Both the position numbers and the translations under genes were made by a program. From positions 1 to 26,265 of the forward strand of contig JACZIY010000763.1 of assembly GCA_014860845.1 (NCBI GenBank): a stretch of 26,265 nucleotides of DNA. The letters run 5' to 3'. The DNA comes from Anaerolineaceae bacterium. GTDB taxonomy: Bacteria; Chloroflexota; Anaerolineae; Anaerolineales; Anaerolineaceae. How positions within the stretch are numbered: the first letter of the stretch is position 1; every line of letters begins with the position of its first letter. Under the pieces are notes generated by a model. It was not told the origin of the DNA, searched no databases, and saw only the letters and a list, made by a program, of their open reading frames with translations. Shown one piece after another: positions 6,628 through 14,981 of this stretch.

Positions 6628-6675
6628 CAGCAGGGATTAACATGATTGCAATAACCGAAAAAAGGAGATTCAATC

Positions 6676-6726
6676 ATGTTCAATCGTTTAAGCTGGTTTA
6701 TACATAACGATTATGTGAGTGTTTGA
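6676..6726 (+). CDS. Short ORF (16 aa), probable 5' stub of a lost gene
   Basis: GGAG at 6664-6667 in an A-rich context lies eight bases before ATG 6676. The ORF reads MFNRLSWFIHNDYVSV and stops at 6724-6726. It resembles no family I know. Repeat copy 2 begins about 15 bp after the stop. The layout (shared operator, good ribosome site, abrupt end at the repeat) suggests the start of a former regulon gene cut off by insertion or deletion, but a functional small peptide or leader cannot be excluded. Confidence 0.35.
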   Translation: MFNRLSWFIHNDYVSV

Positions 6727-6740
6727 GAACAAAAACGACA

Positions 6741-6973
6741 TATTAATAAGTACTTTCCGAACTCACATAAAAGGACTGCTATATGCACATCGATCAACTA
6801 TCGCTGCGTGCCGGGTAAGAAAAAACCCACAGGGTGCTTCGCGACCAGCGTTCGTCGGTTTGGCTGACACCTGCACTTGGCGTAGGTGCAAGTGTTTGCA
6901 GAACCCGCCGTACAAACGGTACGGATTCAGGAGCATTACTCATACCCTTTCGGGTATGGTATAACGCGGAGGT
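6741..6973 (+). repeat. Hairpin-bearing dispersed repeat, copy 2 (better-preserved stems)
   Basis: It aligns with 2027-2260 in the same orientation. Stems visible here: GGGT 6813-6816 with ACCC 6825-6828; CACTTG 6874-6879 with CAAGTG 6889-6894; CCGTAC 6908-6913 with GTACGG 6919-6924; CATACCC 6941-6947 with GGGTATG 6952-6958 closing a TTTC loop. As in copy 1, CTCAT (6939-6943) and the downstream AAC-GCGG-AGGT, which mirrors a tRNA-Met 3' anticodon strand and variable loop, are split by a hairpin insert. There is no ORF with family support. Most hairpins pair better than in copy 1, so this may be the younger or still selected copy. Confidence 0.65.
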
Positions 6974-7077
6974 TACAAAGTACTCTTTAGAGTAGTGGTT
7001 CCCACAAGGGGATGAGATCGAATACCCAAGGGGTACACAGTACCCATTCTATGCATTCATCCGCTCCCCGCTACCTG
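6974..7077. other. Run of small hairpins between repeat copy 2 and the terminator
   Basis: Within about 100 bp there are TACTC/GAGTA around TTTA (6981-6994), TACCC/GGGTA around AAG (7023-7035), and the mutually exclusive alternative GGGTAC/GTACCC around ACA (7031-7045). A T-arm-like GATGAGATCGAAT (7011-7023) has its partner TTCATCC (7056-7062) displaced by this insert. The segment ends in CTCCCCGCTACC (7064-7075), resembling a tRNA-Met acceptor end. It looks like a tRNA 3' half interrupted by palindromic inserts. Confidence 0.4.
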
Positions 7078-7102
7078 AAAAAAGACACTCGAAAGGGTGT
7101 CT
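7078..7102 (-). terminator. Terminator of the exported cytochrome operon (possibly bidirectional)
   Basis: An 8-bp stem, AGACACTC (7083-7090) with GGGTGTCT (7095-7102) including one G-T pair, closes on GAAA. Read on the minus strand it is followed by six T residues (7083 to 7078) and starts two bases after the TAA stop of the penta-haem cytochrome gene. On the plus strand only an interrupted T stretch follows, so the main direction is minus. Confidence 0.85.
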
Positions 7103-7104
7103 GT

Positions 7105-8694
7105 TTAATTTTGAATGGTTTCGACAAGAGGTAAGAATATTCGAAACACTGTCTCCTCAGGCAATTTTATGAGCTCTGATTGCATCAAGATGTCTGGTGA
7201 AGTCCACCCGCGGGCATCCATCTCGGACTGGAAATTTCGCCGAAAGAGAAGGTCGACTGAAATCGTGATCTCACCTCCGCCAGGATGCACAGAGAAATGA
7301 TAGGTTGAGGTGTCGCTTTGCAAAGCCGGTATGCGGTTGTCGCTGAGGATGAAACATTGTTTCCAGTAACTCACCACTGGATATGCCCCGGTGGCAGCAT
7401 CTTTCAGAACTTTGGCGAAGGCTTTTCCGGTCATCCCGGCTTGCAAGCCTCCCCATTCCGGAATGATACCCCCACTCGTTTGGGGCAAGGGTTGACCGCT
7501 CTCGTCCACAGCAGATATTGTCAAGATCAGATGCCGTCCTGGATGGTCAGTAGGAACATGGTGCCCGGCACCTGCATTCATGAGTGTAACAGTTACATCC
7601 AAACGGTCAATAAGTGTCCGAGCCGTAACGCTCATGGTAACCGTGCTCGTCATAAATTCAGTGTCTTTAATGCCCAGATCGTTATGGCTGGGGATACTTT
7701 CTGCCGGATGCCACAGTCCTCCAGCTTCCGGCAAAGCAAACAAATTGTCACCGTTAGGCGGCTGGTGGCAGGTTTGGCACTCGATACCCATGGCAGGGTA
7801 AGGACTTTCTTGCCATTCGACGAAGCTCTGATAGATCGGTGTGCCCCAGAAAGAAAACTGGTGGCATGGAGCGCAATAGATGCTCTGTTGCATTTCAGGC
7901 AGATAGGTATCGGGGTCTTTTATATCATCGTAAGGACCGAAAAAGATATCCTCTCCTGCTGGCGGTCTCAGCAGGTGTAGTGAAAGCACCCCCGCAGCAT
8001 TGTCATATGGAATCCCGTCATCAGGGTTGAAGTAGATTCCACCTACTTTATGGCAGAAATCACAGTGGATTCCAGCGGTGGGTTGATCGCGGATGGTGTT
8101 CATTTCTGTGGCAAATGGATCATTGGCGGCTGCTCCGGGCGCATGGCAGACAGCACAATTGCCAGCTATTTCAGGATAATCCAATTTAAAGCCAGGTGAG
8201 ATCAGCTCCGTTCCAGTGATATCTGTGCCGTTATACAGGCTGAAGAAACGGGGGTTAGATATTGCCTGGCCATGGGCATTTCCAGTCCATTGAGGTGTAA
8301 TCATTGGATGACAAGCATCACAGGATGTTGGATCAGCCCATTCATAACTGGGATTATCCGCGGTGTGATATGGACGCAGTGTGAGGATGACTCCAGTGAC
8401 TGTCGGGGTAATCTTCGCGCTTGCGATGTAATACCCATCTGACCAGGCAGTTATTTCGGATGGCTCTCCTTCTATCAATCCATTCAGGGTAAAACTTCCA
8501 TCAATTCCAGAGTAGGTCAGGTTGTCGGTCGCGCGAATGCGGACATGAGCACCAGGAATTGGACCGTCAGGACCAAGCACAATTCCACTCACACTCGCAT
8601 CTGGGTAACCTAAAACCTCGCCAAGCAGTAGAGTAAACTCAAGTAGTAAAACTACCACGCCTGTTATGAATGCAAGTTGTTTTCTACGATTCAT
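7105..8694 (-). CDS. Exported penta-haem cytochrome c with N-terminal Ig-like/carboxypeptidase-regulatory domain
   Basis: The protein has 529 residues. A hydrophobic N-terminal segment (about 9-28) serves as signal or anchor. Residues about 33-107 resemble a carboxypeptidase-regulatory-like fold (SGIVLGPDGPIPGAHVRI, GIDGSFTLNGL). Five haem-binding CxxCH motifs follow: CDACH at 125, CAVCH at 180, CDFCH at 211, CAPCH at 274 and CQTCH at 306. Several extra histidines (for example GNAHGQAI, GAGHHVPTDHPGRH) could be second axial ligands. It ends in RIFLPLVETIQN, the L-P-L-V type C-terminal motif. The haem spacing resembles multihaem proteins of the cytochrome c554/NrfA-like superfamily, but no enzymatic assignment is safe. 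It is the last gene of the operon, 25 bp after the 1324-residue gene, with AAAGG-type ribosome site upstream and a terminator at once downstream. Confidence 0.85.
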   Translation of the reverse strand: MNRRKQLAFITGVVVLLLEFTLLLGEVLGYPDASVSGIVLGPDGPIPGAHVRIRATDNLTYSGIDGSFTLNGLIEGEPSEITAWSDGYYIASAKITPTVTGVILTLRPYHTADNPSYEWADPTSCDACHPMITPQWTGNAHGQAISNPRFFSLYNGTDITGTELISPGFKLDYPEIAGNCAVCHAPGAAANDPFATEMNTIRDQPTAGIHCDFCHKVGGIYFNPDDGIPYDNAAGVLSLHLLRPPAGEDIFFGPYDDIKDPDTYLPEMQQSIYCAPCHQFSFWGTPIYQSFVEWQESPYPAMGIECQTCHQPPNGDNLFALPEAGGLWHPAESIPSHNDLGIKDTEFMTSTVTMSVTARTLIDRLDVTVTLMNAGAGHHVPTDHPGRHLILTISAVDESGQPLPQTSGGIIPEWGGLQAGMTGKAFAKVLKDAATGAYPVVSYWKQCFILSDNRIPALQSDTSTYHFSVHPGGGEITISVDLLFRRNFQSEMDARGWTSPDILMQSELIKLPEETVFRIFLPLVETIQN

Positions 8695-8722
8695 GACACC
8701 GCCTTTATCTCTGCTTGGATCG

Positions 8723-11700
8723 TTAGTTTCTTTCCACGAGCGGTAGATAGATGTGTTCCACAGGTTTTAAGAAGATCTCCTCTCCAATTAAGGTCACGGT
8801 CGCGGCGGATGGTCCATATGGGCTGCCAATTGCCAGCAAGCTGATCTTCACCTCATCTGCCAGACCTTCCCAGCGGCCTTCATGGGCAGTCAGGCTGACC
8901 ATTGGGAAGATCTGGTTCAAATAAAATGCATCGTAGGTAATTGTGAACTCGCCGTTTGGTTCCGGAATCACTTCACCCTGCCCCATCACGATGCCTTTGT
9001 CATGGATAGTGAAATGCACTGCCTCGGTTTCAACGGGTGCTATACCCTGAATGTAGATGGGTTCAATATGCCCGCTGGACCAGGTGATGAAGCCCGGTTG
9101 CGGCGAAGTAAGCTGCAAGGCCGGTATCAGTGGTTCGACCACATAAAACGAGTACCGCCCTTTGGTACCTAACACGGTACCTGAGTTGTGGCTGGCGGGT
9201 GTGAGGCCAGTAGGTAGGTATGGGCGGTCATGTTCTATGTTCACATCCACTATCCAACGGCCAGGTTCATCTGCCATGAAGTCGAAAGTTGGGTCATACA
9301 GCCAGCCAATCTTGTTCGCGTGCCAGGAACGCGACCTCACCACCCCACCCGGGGAAGTGATCGTTAAATCCACGCGGCTGTCGAGCGGAGGTCCTACGTG
9401 ACCTGAAAAACTGACTACATCTCCAACTTTGAGCACATCGCCGGGACGCACCCCTTTTGGCAGGAAAAGCATGTCAATATGCTGACCATTCAGGGTCAAG
9501 ATGGGTCCGCCGTTCATGCCCCCGGCTGCGAACTGGAAGGGTGGGGTTATGCGAGCGCCCACTGGGTCGCCGATTGGCAACAACACCCACAGAGAGCTAT
9601 AGACAGCATACTCATTGATGTCTTCGCCTGGCACACGGTAGACTGCTCCGCCAAACTCCCATTTTAAATCTCCCGGCAGGTCGCCCATAGCCCCCTCGCC
9701 GACCTGCAAGTTGTAAGTATCGTTGAAACGCCAGTAGGCGGTGCCCATGTTATCTTCAGTGACAATTTCGCGCACGCGCACGTCAGGGCGCTCGGAGGAT
9801 AAGTACGCGTATCCCCATTGGTCGATCTCTTCTGGAAATACGCCTGCATCACGTCCAGTGGAGGTAGAAAGGAAGAGCGGTGCTTCACCGACTGCCAATC
9901 GTTTGTCCAGCCCAGCAAGCGATGTGTCATCGGGCGGCCAGCGAAAACCATTGCGTGAGCGCGGGTAGTTAGCGATGATCAGATCATAAATCGTACCTGT
10001 GGGAGCCAGGTCGCGGATCGTAATGATGGAGTGGATCGAGTCGCCGGGGGCATTGTCCTCATTCCCCCAGTGGATATCACCGCTGAAGTAAGGATAGTAG
10101 ACTTCTATGCCAACTTTATCGGCGGGTAGGTTAAATACCTCGAACCAGGCAGGCATGTCATCAATCGTGTTGTCATGGTAATCCATTCCACGACGACCAT
10201 GCGCTTCGATCCGGGCGGTTGTACCCTCGATAACGCTGCCCCAGGTCTGGCTGCCCATCCATAGGACACCGTCAGGACTTGTGTAAGCTGCATTCAGATC
10301 AACTCTGAATTCCCCAGGGGTTTCAAAGCGGATTTCGGTTCCTATCGGAGGTTGGAAGTACCCATATTCGTTTGCTCGTCCGGTGACAAGGGTGGTAAGA
10401 GCATGCGTGGGGTCCGAATAAGGCATGTGCGTTATTTCAACGGACACTTCTGCCGGGACCGGCGGGTAGAGATGCAGTCCTGAGGCAAAAGCATCCCCCT
10501 GGACATAAGGTGTGGTTGGCAGTTGCGCAGAGTCCAGGTCCAAGAGGCGAGCCACGTAAACATCAAAAATGCCGTAAATGTTATAGACGCGGCCATGAAT
10601 ATCGGCTACTGTACCATCCAAGGTGATCACATGATGTCCGTATTGATCGAAGCTGTAATCCAAAGAATCCGTGCGGGTGGTAAGGTGATATAGATCGGCG
10701 ATTTGCCCGGTACCCTCGGCAATCTCATCCCCACTCTGGTTGGTGGGCGTGCGTTGGGAGGTCTGGTTCAGGTTAACTGGACCAAGCAGCACCTCACTAC
10801 CGTCGGGTTTCTCGACGAACACCTCAAGTGTCCCTGAGGTTGGGTCGAGGGGGATCGAGGGTGGATTTGGAAAGCGCCTGTCAGAAGCAGAAATCCAGTG
10901 CGAACCTGGCTCCAACTTATAAACCAGTGGCTCACCAGTTCGGGCGTCTTCGCGAGGGATAATGAAATGCTGGGGTTGGGTCACCACGCGATCAGGCATG
11001 GAGTAAATACCAGCATCCTGGCGCGCGCCAACTCCACGCAGTCCCTCCAAAGGATAATCTCCCAGGAGAGTCCAGGGAATCCTGGGGACCTCAGCATCAC
11101 CAACAGTAAGCATCGAAAGGATGGCACTCTGGGATGAATGGTACCAGACGAAGACTGTGGGTACGGCGGAAACTTCAGCCTTGGGAATATCCCCCGATTC
11201 GATCCAGGTCTGGATCTGATAGGTGCCTTCAGGTAAATTTGTGGGAACAATAAAATCTGTCTGCAGTTGGACGCTAACGGCACTATGTGCGCCATCACAG
11301 GTGAAGGATGTAAAACTGGCATGCCTCACACCGATGCTCTCACCACCGCCTTCGTGCTCTATCGGCATACCGGTGGGGGTGAAGAGGTGAGATGTGAACC
11401 AGATGCCCCAGGGATGAGAACTGCCATCCTGGGCAAACAGGTAGCGTAGTACAATGTCCATATTTACCTGAATCGAAGGCGATTCAGTACAGTCGAACGC
11501 GGGAGAGGTTACGTGCAGCACCAGGTTGCTAAGGGATACAAGCTGCCCAGGGCCGGCTCTCAAAGGTGGCGGCCCGGATGGAACCTCTATTCTACCCGAA
11601 AGCCACCAGCCAGCCCACAGTCCGCGCGATATGGTGCTAGGGTCTTCGGTGAACCCCCCCACCGCAGTGAAATCCTGGAAATTACTTTGACCGTAGGCCG

Positions 11701-12697
11701 GTGCGCCTACGTTTAATATGGTTCCCGGAAGAGGATTGATATACGTATATCCCACTGCGCTAGTCGCGACCTGGATTTCATGTAGAAGCATTTGAGTACG
11801 CCAACCGTCGGGATCATATTTGATCATAAGGGCTGATCCTGGCGGAGCAAATATGTTGGCACTAAAGCCACCGCTGCTATCGGCTATTGAATGGGCAAAA
11901 TTTTTCGCGTTAAGGTTAACCAATATCACATCTGAAAGAGGGTCTACCGTACCTGCCAGGCCTATGACGGTTGCCACCCCGGCATTATTTGCACTGCCAA
12001 TCGTTATCAGGCTGGCATTGGGAGGCGTGGTGGGCAGTGCTATCGGACGCTCGTTGAGTAGTGTCACCAACAACCCTATCACGTCGTTGGTGCGTAGATC
12101 GGTTTTGATATGTGGCATGAAGTATGGGAATGGCTGTGCATTGAGTTTAAGCAGATAACGCGACGGGGGTAAAACCAGGTCAAATCGGCCACCTTCAGCC
12201 TGAACACCCAACCATTCGTCTGATGGCACAGTTATATCTGCTGCGACCAAACCCAACCAGAACGATTGACTGAACAATGTCCCATCCGCGGTATTAAATT
12301 CACCTTGTAGTCGGTAGCCAGCTTCAAGATCAAAATCCTTCACCAGATCAGCGGTCAGTGGAGCCGATCCGAAGTTCCGAAAAGCCAAACGCATTGCCAC
12401 AGGGGGACGAACGAAAATCTGCACCCACCCGGCATATGGTATCTCACCATAGCTATAGGCACCGTCTGCGCCTGTGATCACGGTCTGACTGCCTTCAGGT
12501 GAATTGATCTGCACGGAAACACCTGAGACCGGGTTTCCCGCGGAGCGGATTGTGCCAGACACGTTGACAGTGGATTTAACACTGTCACTCTTTTCGCTGA
12601 GCACAGGCTGGATGGAAAATACTCCCAAAACCAGCAGAAATAGGCTGGAAACAAAGGAAATAACTAATTTGAAGGAGAAATGGAATTTGGTGTTCAT
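8723..12697 (-). CDS. Giant exported protein of unknown function with C-terminal LPLV motif
   Basis: The protein has 1324 residues. A signal peptide spans about 1-34 (basic start, long hydrophobic core). Residues about 43-115 form a carboxypeptidase-regulatory-like beta-sandwich (VSGTIRSAGNPVSGVSVQI, GADGAYSYGEIPYAG). The remainder is beta-rich, with Gly/Pro/Asp/Tyr-rich stretches, no CxxCH and no catalytic motif I recognise. It ends in HIYLPLVERN. The start ATG overlaps the upstream stop (ATGA) with GGGAG just before it, so translation is coupled. Lying between a haem peroxidase-like protein and a penta-haem cytochrome, it may be a surface scaffold or the substrate-handling partner of a redox complex. 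That is context inference only; by sequence it could equally be an adhesin-like protein. Confidence 0.8.
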   Translation of the reverse strand: MNTKFHFSFKLVISFVSSLFLLVLGVFSIQPVLSEKSDSVKSTVNVSGTIRSAGNPVSGVSVQINSPEGSQTVITGADGAYSYGEIPYAGWVQIFVRPPVAMRLAFRNFGSAPLTADLVKDFDLEAGYRLQGEFNTADGTLFSQSFWLGLVAADITVPSDEWLGVQAEGGRFDLVLPPSRYLLKLNAQPFPYFMPHIKTDLRTNDVIGLLVTLLNERPIALPTTPPNASLITIGSANNAGVATVIGLAGTVDPLSDVILVNLNAKNFAHSIADSSGGFSANIFAPPGSALMIKYDPDGWRTQMLLHEIQVATSAVGYTYINPLPGTILNVGAPAYGQSNFQDFTAVGGFTEDPSTISRGLWAGWWLSGRIEVPSGPPPLRAGPGQLVSLSNLVLHVTSPAFDCTESPSIQVNMDIVLRYLFAQDGSSHPWGIWFTSHLFTPTGMPIEHEGGGESIGVRHASFTSFTCDGAHSAVSVQLQTDFIVPTNLPEGTYQIQTWIESGDIPKAEVSAVPTVFVWYHSSQSAILSMLTVGDAEVPRIPWTLLGDYPLEGLRGVGARQDAGIYSMPDRVVTQPQHFIIPREDARTGEPLVYKLEPGSHWISASDRRFPNPPSIPLDPTSGTLEVFVEKPDGSEVLLGPVNLNQTSQRTPTNQSGDEIAEGTGQIADLYHLTTRTDSLDYSFDQYGHHVITLDGTVADIHGRVYNIYGIFDVYVARLLDLDSAQLPTTPYVQGDAFASGLHLYPPVPAEVSVEITHMPYSDPTHALTTLVTGRANEYGYFQPPIGTEIRFETPGEFRVDLNAAYTSPDGVLWMGSQTWGSVIEGTTARIEAHGRRGMDYHDNTIDDMPAWFEVFNLPADKVGIEVYYPYFSGDIHWGNEDNAPGDSIHSIITIRDLAPTGTIYDLIIANYPRSRNGFRWPPDDTSLAGLDKRLAVGEAPLFLSTSTGRDAGVFPEEIDQWGYAYLSSERPDVRVREIVTEDNMGTAYWRFNDTYNLQVGEGAMGDLPGDLKWEFGGAVYRVPGEDINEYAVYSSLWVLLPIGDPVGARITPPFQFAAGGMNGGPILTLNGQHIDMLFLPKGVRPGDVLKVGDVVSFSGHVGPPLDSRVDLTITSPGGVVRSRSWHANKIGWLYDPTFDFMADEPGRWIVDVNIEHDRPYLPTGLTPASHNSGTVLGTKGRYSFYVVEPLIPALQLTSPQPGFITWSSGHIEPIYIQGIAPVETEAVHFTIHDKGIVMGQGEVIPEPNGEFTITYDAFYLNQIFPMVSLTAHEGRWEGLADEVKISLLAIGSPYGPSAATVTLIGEEIFLKPVEHIYLPLVERN

Positions 12698-14658
12698 GGG
12701 TCTCCCGTATATGGCAGTGCCAGTAGGAACGATATGAGATCGTTGTTTTGTTGGTCCGTCAGGTGTGAGGTCACACCATGCATATCAGCAAGATTTTTAG
12801 TTGTCAGCACTTCCCATAAGGTCTGCGCACTGCCGTCGTGCAGGTAGGGAGCGCTGTCATACAAAAAACGCAGAGATGGTGTGTCAATGATCGGTCCGAA
12901 CCATTCACCCTCGCCATCCGCGGTTGCCACGTCATGTGCTTGCAGATCGGTGTACAGGGGTGCAGGGTGACAGGATGCGCACTGAGTTAGTTGAGATTCA
13001 AAAACAATCTTACCGCGCACTTCTGCGTCAGTCAGCGTACGAGTACTGTCAGGTATAGCCAGGCTGTCGATGTACAACGCCAGGCAGTCCAGGTCATAGG
13101 AACGTCCCTGGTTCGGTTCGCCAAGAGTAGGGTTTATGTCACCCTCAATTAACCCTATACCAAACTGCTCGAAGCGAATGCTGAACTCACTGTCAGCCGA
13201 TTCATCCCATTCGCCTGACCAGCGTAACGGGTAGGTTTCAATCATCCCCAGTAAGCTAGTAGTATTCCTGCGGATGACCGCTTCTGAACCAACTGGCACC
13301 TCGCCTATGTACTGCAAAAGCCAGGTTCGGCCATCAGCTTCACCTTCGATATGGCAGGTATTGCAACTGATCCAGGCTGCCTGGGCGAGGTCGGAATCAG
13401 CGCTGGAAAAGAATAACCGCTTGCCAGCGAGCAGTGCAGGGGGTAAAGGGATTTCAGTGATGGGTATAGTTTGGGAGACTGTGAACGTGCTTACATCAAT
13501 CACGCTAATCGTTCCCGACAGGGTGTTGTTCACATATGCCCGACTGCCATCTGGGGCAATGACGATGCCACGTGGGTTATCTCCGACCTGGATGTTGCCT
13601 GCGCGAGTGGGGTGGGTAGGAATGCTGAGGTTAATCACCGAAATATCATTGCTGGCTGCATTGACCACCCATAGCTCGGTGTCGTTCTTTGTCAGGGCTG
13701 CATCATAGGGCAACCCCACGGGACGGTCTGTCTCAGGCAACGAAATGTGCTCGTCAGTTTGGTGGATGTTCGTTTCCAGGTTGAGAACCGAAACTTTTGG
13801 GAAAACGGTGGTGTCAAACCTTGTGTTGTAGCCCAAACCATTCGCCATGGTTTGCGGGAGGTAGGCACGCTGACCGGCTGCATCGACGATGACCGCTGGT
13901 GCCGGAGCGACGCCTGGCCAGGTGGAAATTGACTTCACAAAAAAGGTGGTAATTTGAGGTTGTGCCGGTGGGTTGGAAGCGCTGCTCACATCGCTGGTGG
14001 TACCGCTGGCAACGAGTGGTAGAAAAATATGCTGAGGTTGAAGGATTATTAGCGTCACTTCTCCGCTCAGCAGATGTGAAACCAACAAGCGACCATTAGG
14101 CGTGAAAGCTAGACCGCAGGGCCGGTCAGCTACAGGGATTAGGTCAAGCGTCTCAAAACTGACTGGGTCTAAGAGCCGTACCTGATCATCACCCAGCTCC
14201 GCGACCGCAACGTAGTTTCCATCCGGCGATATTGCTACCCCAATTGGACGAGAGCCAACTTCCACAGTAACCAATACCTTCTGCAAGGAAATATCGACCA
14301 CGGAAAGCGAATCCGAACCCTGGTTAGAAACAACTGCCATAAAATTATCTGGAGATACTGCCACACTGCGAGGATCAATACCAACTGGTAATTCCATCAC
14401 TACTTTCTGGAAGGCGGTATCCACAAAAGTTAGCGAATTCGTGTCTGGGTTGACTGCAAGCACAGTTTTCCCATCCGATGTGATGGCTATGGCACTGCTT
14501 GCGTATTTTGGAGATGTACTTGTGGAAGTCGGGCTGGATAAACCTTGTGCGCTCCGATCGAATCGGATCCCGAGAAGTACAGCGATGGCGAATACCCAAG
14601 TTACACTAACGAAAAAACAGTGAACTGCCAAATTCCAGGCCGTTTTTGTTGGATTCAT
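12694..14658 (-). CDS. YVTN-type beta-propeller fused to a di-haem cytochrome c peroxidase/MauG-like domain
   Basis: The protein has 654 residues from the second of two adjacent ATGs, preferred because GAGG then lies five bases upstream. A hydrophobic segment at about 10-32 directs export. Residues about 55-400 hold repeats of the VAVSPDNFMAVVSNQ / VAISPDGNYVAVAE / VIAPDGSRAYVNN type, each followed by a VVD/VID strand, which is a YVTN-like propeller. The C-terminal part carries CNTCH (433) and CASCH (561) (numbered from the first ATG) and the TPSLRFLYDSAPYLHDGS segment typical of bacterial cytochrome c peroxidase/MauG proteins. An internal HIFLPLV lies near residue 211, followed by a Ser/Pro/Gln-rich linker. 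Likely role: periplasmic or surface haem oxidoreductase. It is the first gene of the operon and overlaps the next by 4 bp. Confidence 0.88.
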   Translation of the reverse strand: MNPTKTAWNLAVHCFFVSVTWVFAIAVLLGIRFDRSAQGLSSPTSTSTSPKYASSAIAITSDGKTVLAVNPDTNSLTFVDTAFQKVVMELPVGIDPRSVAVSPDNFMAVVSNQGSDSLSVVDISLQKVLVTVEVGSRPIGVAISPDGNYVAVAELGDDQVRLLDPVSFETLDLIPVADRPCGLAFTPNGRLLVSHLLSGEVTLIILQPQHIFLPLVASGTTSDVSSASNPPAQPQITTFFVKSISTWPGVAPAPAVIVDAAGQRAYLPQTMANGLGYNTRFDTTVFPKVSVLNLETNIHQTDEHISLPETDRPVGLPYDAALTKNDTELWVVNAASNDISVINLSIPTHPTRAGNIQVGDNPRGIVIAPDGSRAYVNNTLSGTISVIDVSTFTVSQTIPITEIPLPPALLAGKRLFFSSADSDLAQAAWISCNTCHIEGEADGRTWLLQYIGEVPVGSEAVIRRNTTSLLGMIETYPLRWSGEWDESADSEFSIRFEQFGIGLIEGDINPTLGEPNQGRSYDLDCLALYIDSLAIPDSTRTLTDAEVRGKIVFESQLTQCASCHPAPLYTDLQAHDVATADGEGEWFGPIIDTPSLRFLYDSAPYLHDGSAQTLWEVLTTKNLADMHGVTSHLTDQQNNDLISFLLALPYTGDP

Positions 14659-14661
14659 CAC

Positions 14662-14981
14662 CTCAAACCTAACCTATTCAGGTGCATGATGCATCCCTGA
14701 ATCAATAACCTCGTTAAATAAACGAGCATCAGGTTGACCCTACCCAATGGGTTTTTGGCGGAAAGAACAGGGAAATAATGAATTAGTGCGGGATGACCAC
14801 TCGAGAGTTGTGAGCCAAGACCCGATTCTGTAAATACAATAACAAGAAAACGGTCATGAATCAATACGTATAGCCGAAGTTCAGACATGAGTTGGGGCAA
14901 GTTTGCAGAGACCGCTGCAAACCCACTTCGCTTTGCTTATTAACATATCTAACATGGATACAGGATTAGTACGCTTTCCCC
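14662..14981. other. Hairpin-rich spacer upstream of the redox operon
   Basis: No gene found. Perfect or near-perfect stems: TTCAGG/CCTGAA with an inner TGCAT/ATGCA (14677-14701); CTCGTT/AACGAG around AAATA (14710-14726); ACCC/GGGT followed by five T (14742-14756); GTTTGCAG/CTGCAAAC around AGACCG (14901-14922). The first three lie where the 5' leader of the redox operon would be. The fourth is downstream of the IclR gene but has no T-run on that strand, so it is not a standard terminator. Short strings (GCAAGT, TTGCAGA, AAACCCACTT) recall repeat copy 1, too little to call a third copy. Confidence 0.5.

Noticed and set aside
6719..6964. 81-codon forward ORF across repeat copy 2
   Set aside because: No ribosome site, cysteine- and arginine-rich composition from hairpin sequence, and no matching protein in copy 1.
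6741..7077. Group I intron in a tRNA-Met gene
   Set aside because: The conserved core strings expected for P7/P3 are absent and there is no 5' tRNA exon.
7318..7980. 220-codon forward ORF opposite the penta-haem cytochrome gene
   Set aside because: Shadow of a real reverse gene with signal segment, five CxxCH motifs and a terminator; the forward frame has no family features.
14890..14945. Third copy of the hairpin repeat
   Set aside because: Only short shared strings (GCAAGT, TTGCAGA, AAACCCACTT) in a different arrangement; not enough for homology.
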